Assembly (NCBI GenBank): GCA_013298845.1
Contig: JAAFJN010000049.1
Span: forward strand, 1-33,450
Source of the DNA: Chitinophagales bacterium
Lineage (GTDB): Bacteria; Bacteroidota; Bacteroidia; Chitinophagales; Saprospiraceae
Length of the DNA stretch: 33,450 nucleotides
Reading direction: 5' to 3'
Part shown: piece after piece, positions 32,969 to 33,450 of the stretch
How positions within the stretch are numbered: position 1 is the stretch's first letter
Layout: each line of letters starts with the position of its first letter
Translations under genes and position numbers: made by a program
Notes under the pieces: model-generated
Database searches by the model: none
Told to the model about the DNA's origin: nothing
What the model saw: the letters and a program-made list of their open reading frames with translations, nothing else

Positions 32969-33221
32969 TAAGTAACTCCGTGCCCCCAAAAAAACGTCCC
33001 GCAACTTGCTAAAAAATAGGCTACGGGACGGTGCAAAATAGGTGTTGCGGAGTGTAGTATCATCAAGATAAATTAGTTGTTGAGGCAAAGTTAAAGCCTT
33101 TTTTAAAACCACCAATATTCTACAGGGAAACTTTTACAGTTTCAATTCCCCTCTACCGCACCACCGTCACATCTCCCTTTTTGCGCATCTTATTGGCGTT
33201 CCACGAATCCTCGGCGTTGGG
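32969..33221 (-). repeat. 250-bp promoter/hairpin repeat, copy 3
   Basis: Colinear with copy 1 (25687-25965): TAAGTAACTCCGT edge, hairpin (CGTCCCG 32995-33001 with CGGGACG 33024-33030), promoter, then the gene end ...MRKKGDVTVVR with TAG at 33155-33153. It stands 31 nt upstream of the ATPase start. The similarity ends just after GGCGTTGG near 33220. Confidence 0.8.
33086..33115 (-). promoter_or_regulatory. Bacteroidota-type promoter in repeat copy 3
   Basis: TTG (33115-33113), 19 nt, TAACTTTG (33093-33086) on the minus strand, unchanged from copy 1. It is about 150 nt upstream of the PtuA-like ATG with the hairpin in between. Confidence 0.65.
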
Positions 33222-33274
33222 GGGGCGGAATTAGAGGTTGCCCCAGCGGTCAATCTTTGAGGTTTCCTCTGGGC

Positions 33275-33309
33275 AGGGTAGGGTGTGGGTCGCCACTTTC
33301 TACTCGATT
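33275..33309 (-). repeat. 35-bp gene-end repeat, copy b
   Basis: AGGGTAGGGTGTGGGTCGCC followed by ACTTTCTACTCGATT, one base different from 28976-29010. It overlaps the stop codon of the partial gene at the window's right edge. Confidence 0.65.
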
Positions 33310-33450
33310 AGTGGGTGGTTTCATTCCTTCTTTTGTCTGCAATATATTTCGCAAAATCAAACCCGGCATTTTTCGGGATTCCATAGGAAGCAAAATTCAA
33401 CTTTTTCGTTTCTTCATCTCCGTAAAAGAAATTTAGATTTAGGTTATAGT
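33308..33450 (-). CDS. 3' end of an unrecognised gene (runs off the right edge)
   Basis: The minus-strand frame is open from the window edge to a TAA at 33310-33308, about 47 codons: YNLNLNFFYGDEETKKLNFA, then SYGIPKNAGFDFAKYIADKR, RNETTH. The composition looks coding, but I recognise no family. The stop falls at the edge of the 35-bp gene-end repeat. Confidence 0.5.
   Translation of the reverse strand, partial: YNLNLNFFYGDEETKKLNFASYGIPKNAGFDFAKYIADKRRNETTH

Overview
The window looks like a chromosome segment of a Bacteroidota bacterium, most likely a Saprospiria-type (Lewinella/Haliscomenobacter-like) gliding or biofilm former. The reasons are a type IX secretion (T9SS) C-terminal sorting domain, a one-polypeptide hybrid two-component regulator, HYR and SprB-type adhesin repeats, crt carotenoid genes, and several matches to the Bacteroidota promoter (-7 box TAnnTTTG).

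Positions 1-21300 are moderate-GC, housekeeping-like sequence. A huge minus-strand secreted adhesin (1-4375, running off the left edge) has a beta-helix head, three SprB-like repeats and at least eleven HYR repeats. Upstream of it on the same strand lies a 1352-residue hybrid histidine kinase/AraC regulator (4888-8946). A plus-strand pair follows: a GlmU-like sugar nucleotidyltransferase/acyltransferase and purM. Then come a PfkB sugar kinase, a 1281-residue secreted metalloprotease with eight FN3 repeats and a T9SS tail, a MATE exporter, and a crtI-crtB operon that converges on and overlaps the MATE gene.

Positions 21300-33450 are AT-rich accessory DNA, with nearly all genes on the minus strand. 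I read it as an integron-like gene-cassette array without an integrase in view. Short genes or gene pairs are separated by imperfect inverted repeats of 75-135 nt that look like attC sites. For two cassettes, the 7-nt box at the start is the exact reverse complement of the 7-nt box at the end, as expected of a cassette excised as a circle. The cargo is mostly defence-like: an Mrr-type restriction nuclease with a DUF2726 partner, a caspase-family protease with an EACC1 partner, and a Septu-like ATPase/HNH pair. There is also a small uncharacterised protein, an orphan protein, a broken alpha/beta hydrolase and a frameshifted Rpn-family nuclease.

The most unusual structure is a roughly 250-bp repeat placed directly upstream of two defence operons (EACC1-caspase and Septu-like). 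Both copies carry an apparently intact promoter (TTG, 19 nt, TAACTTTG) followed by a strong GC-rich hairpin, pointing into the defence genes. A third, partial copy keeps only the upstream gene-end part. This suggests a recurring promoter/leader module that supplies expression, and perhaps attenuation, to promoterless defence cassettes.
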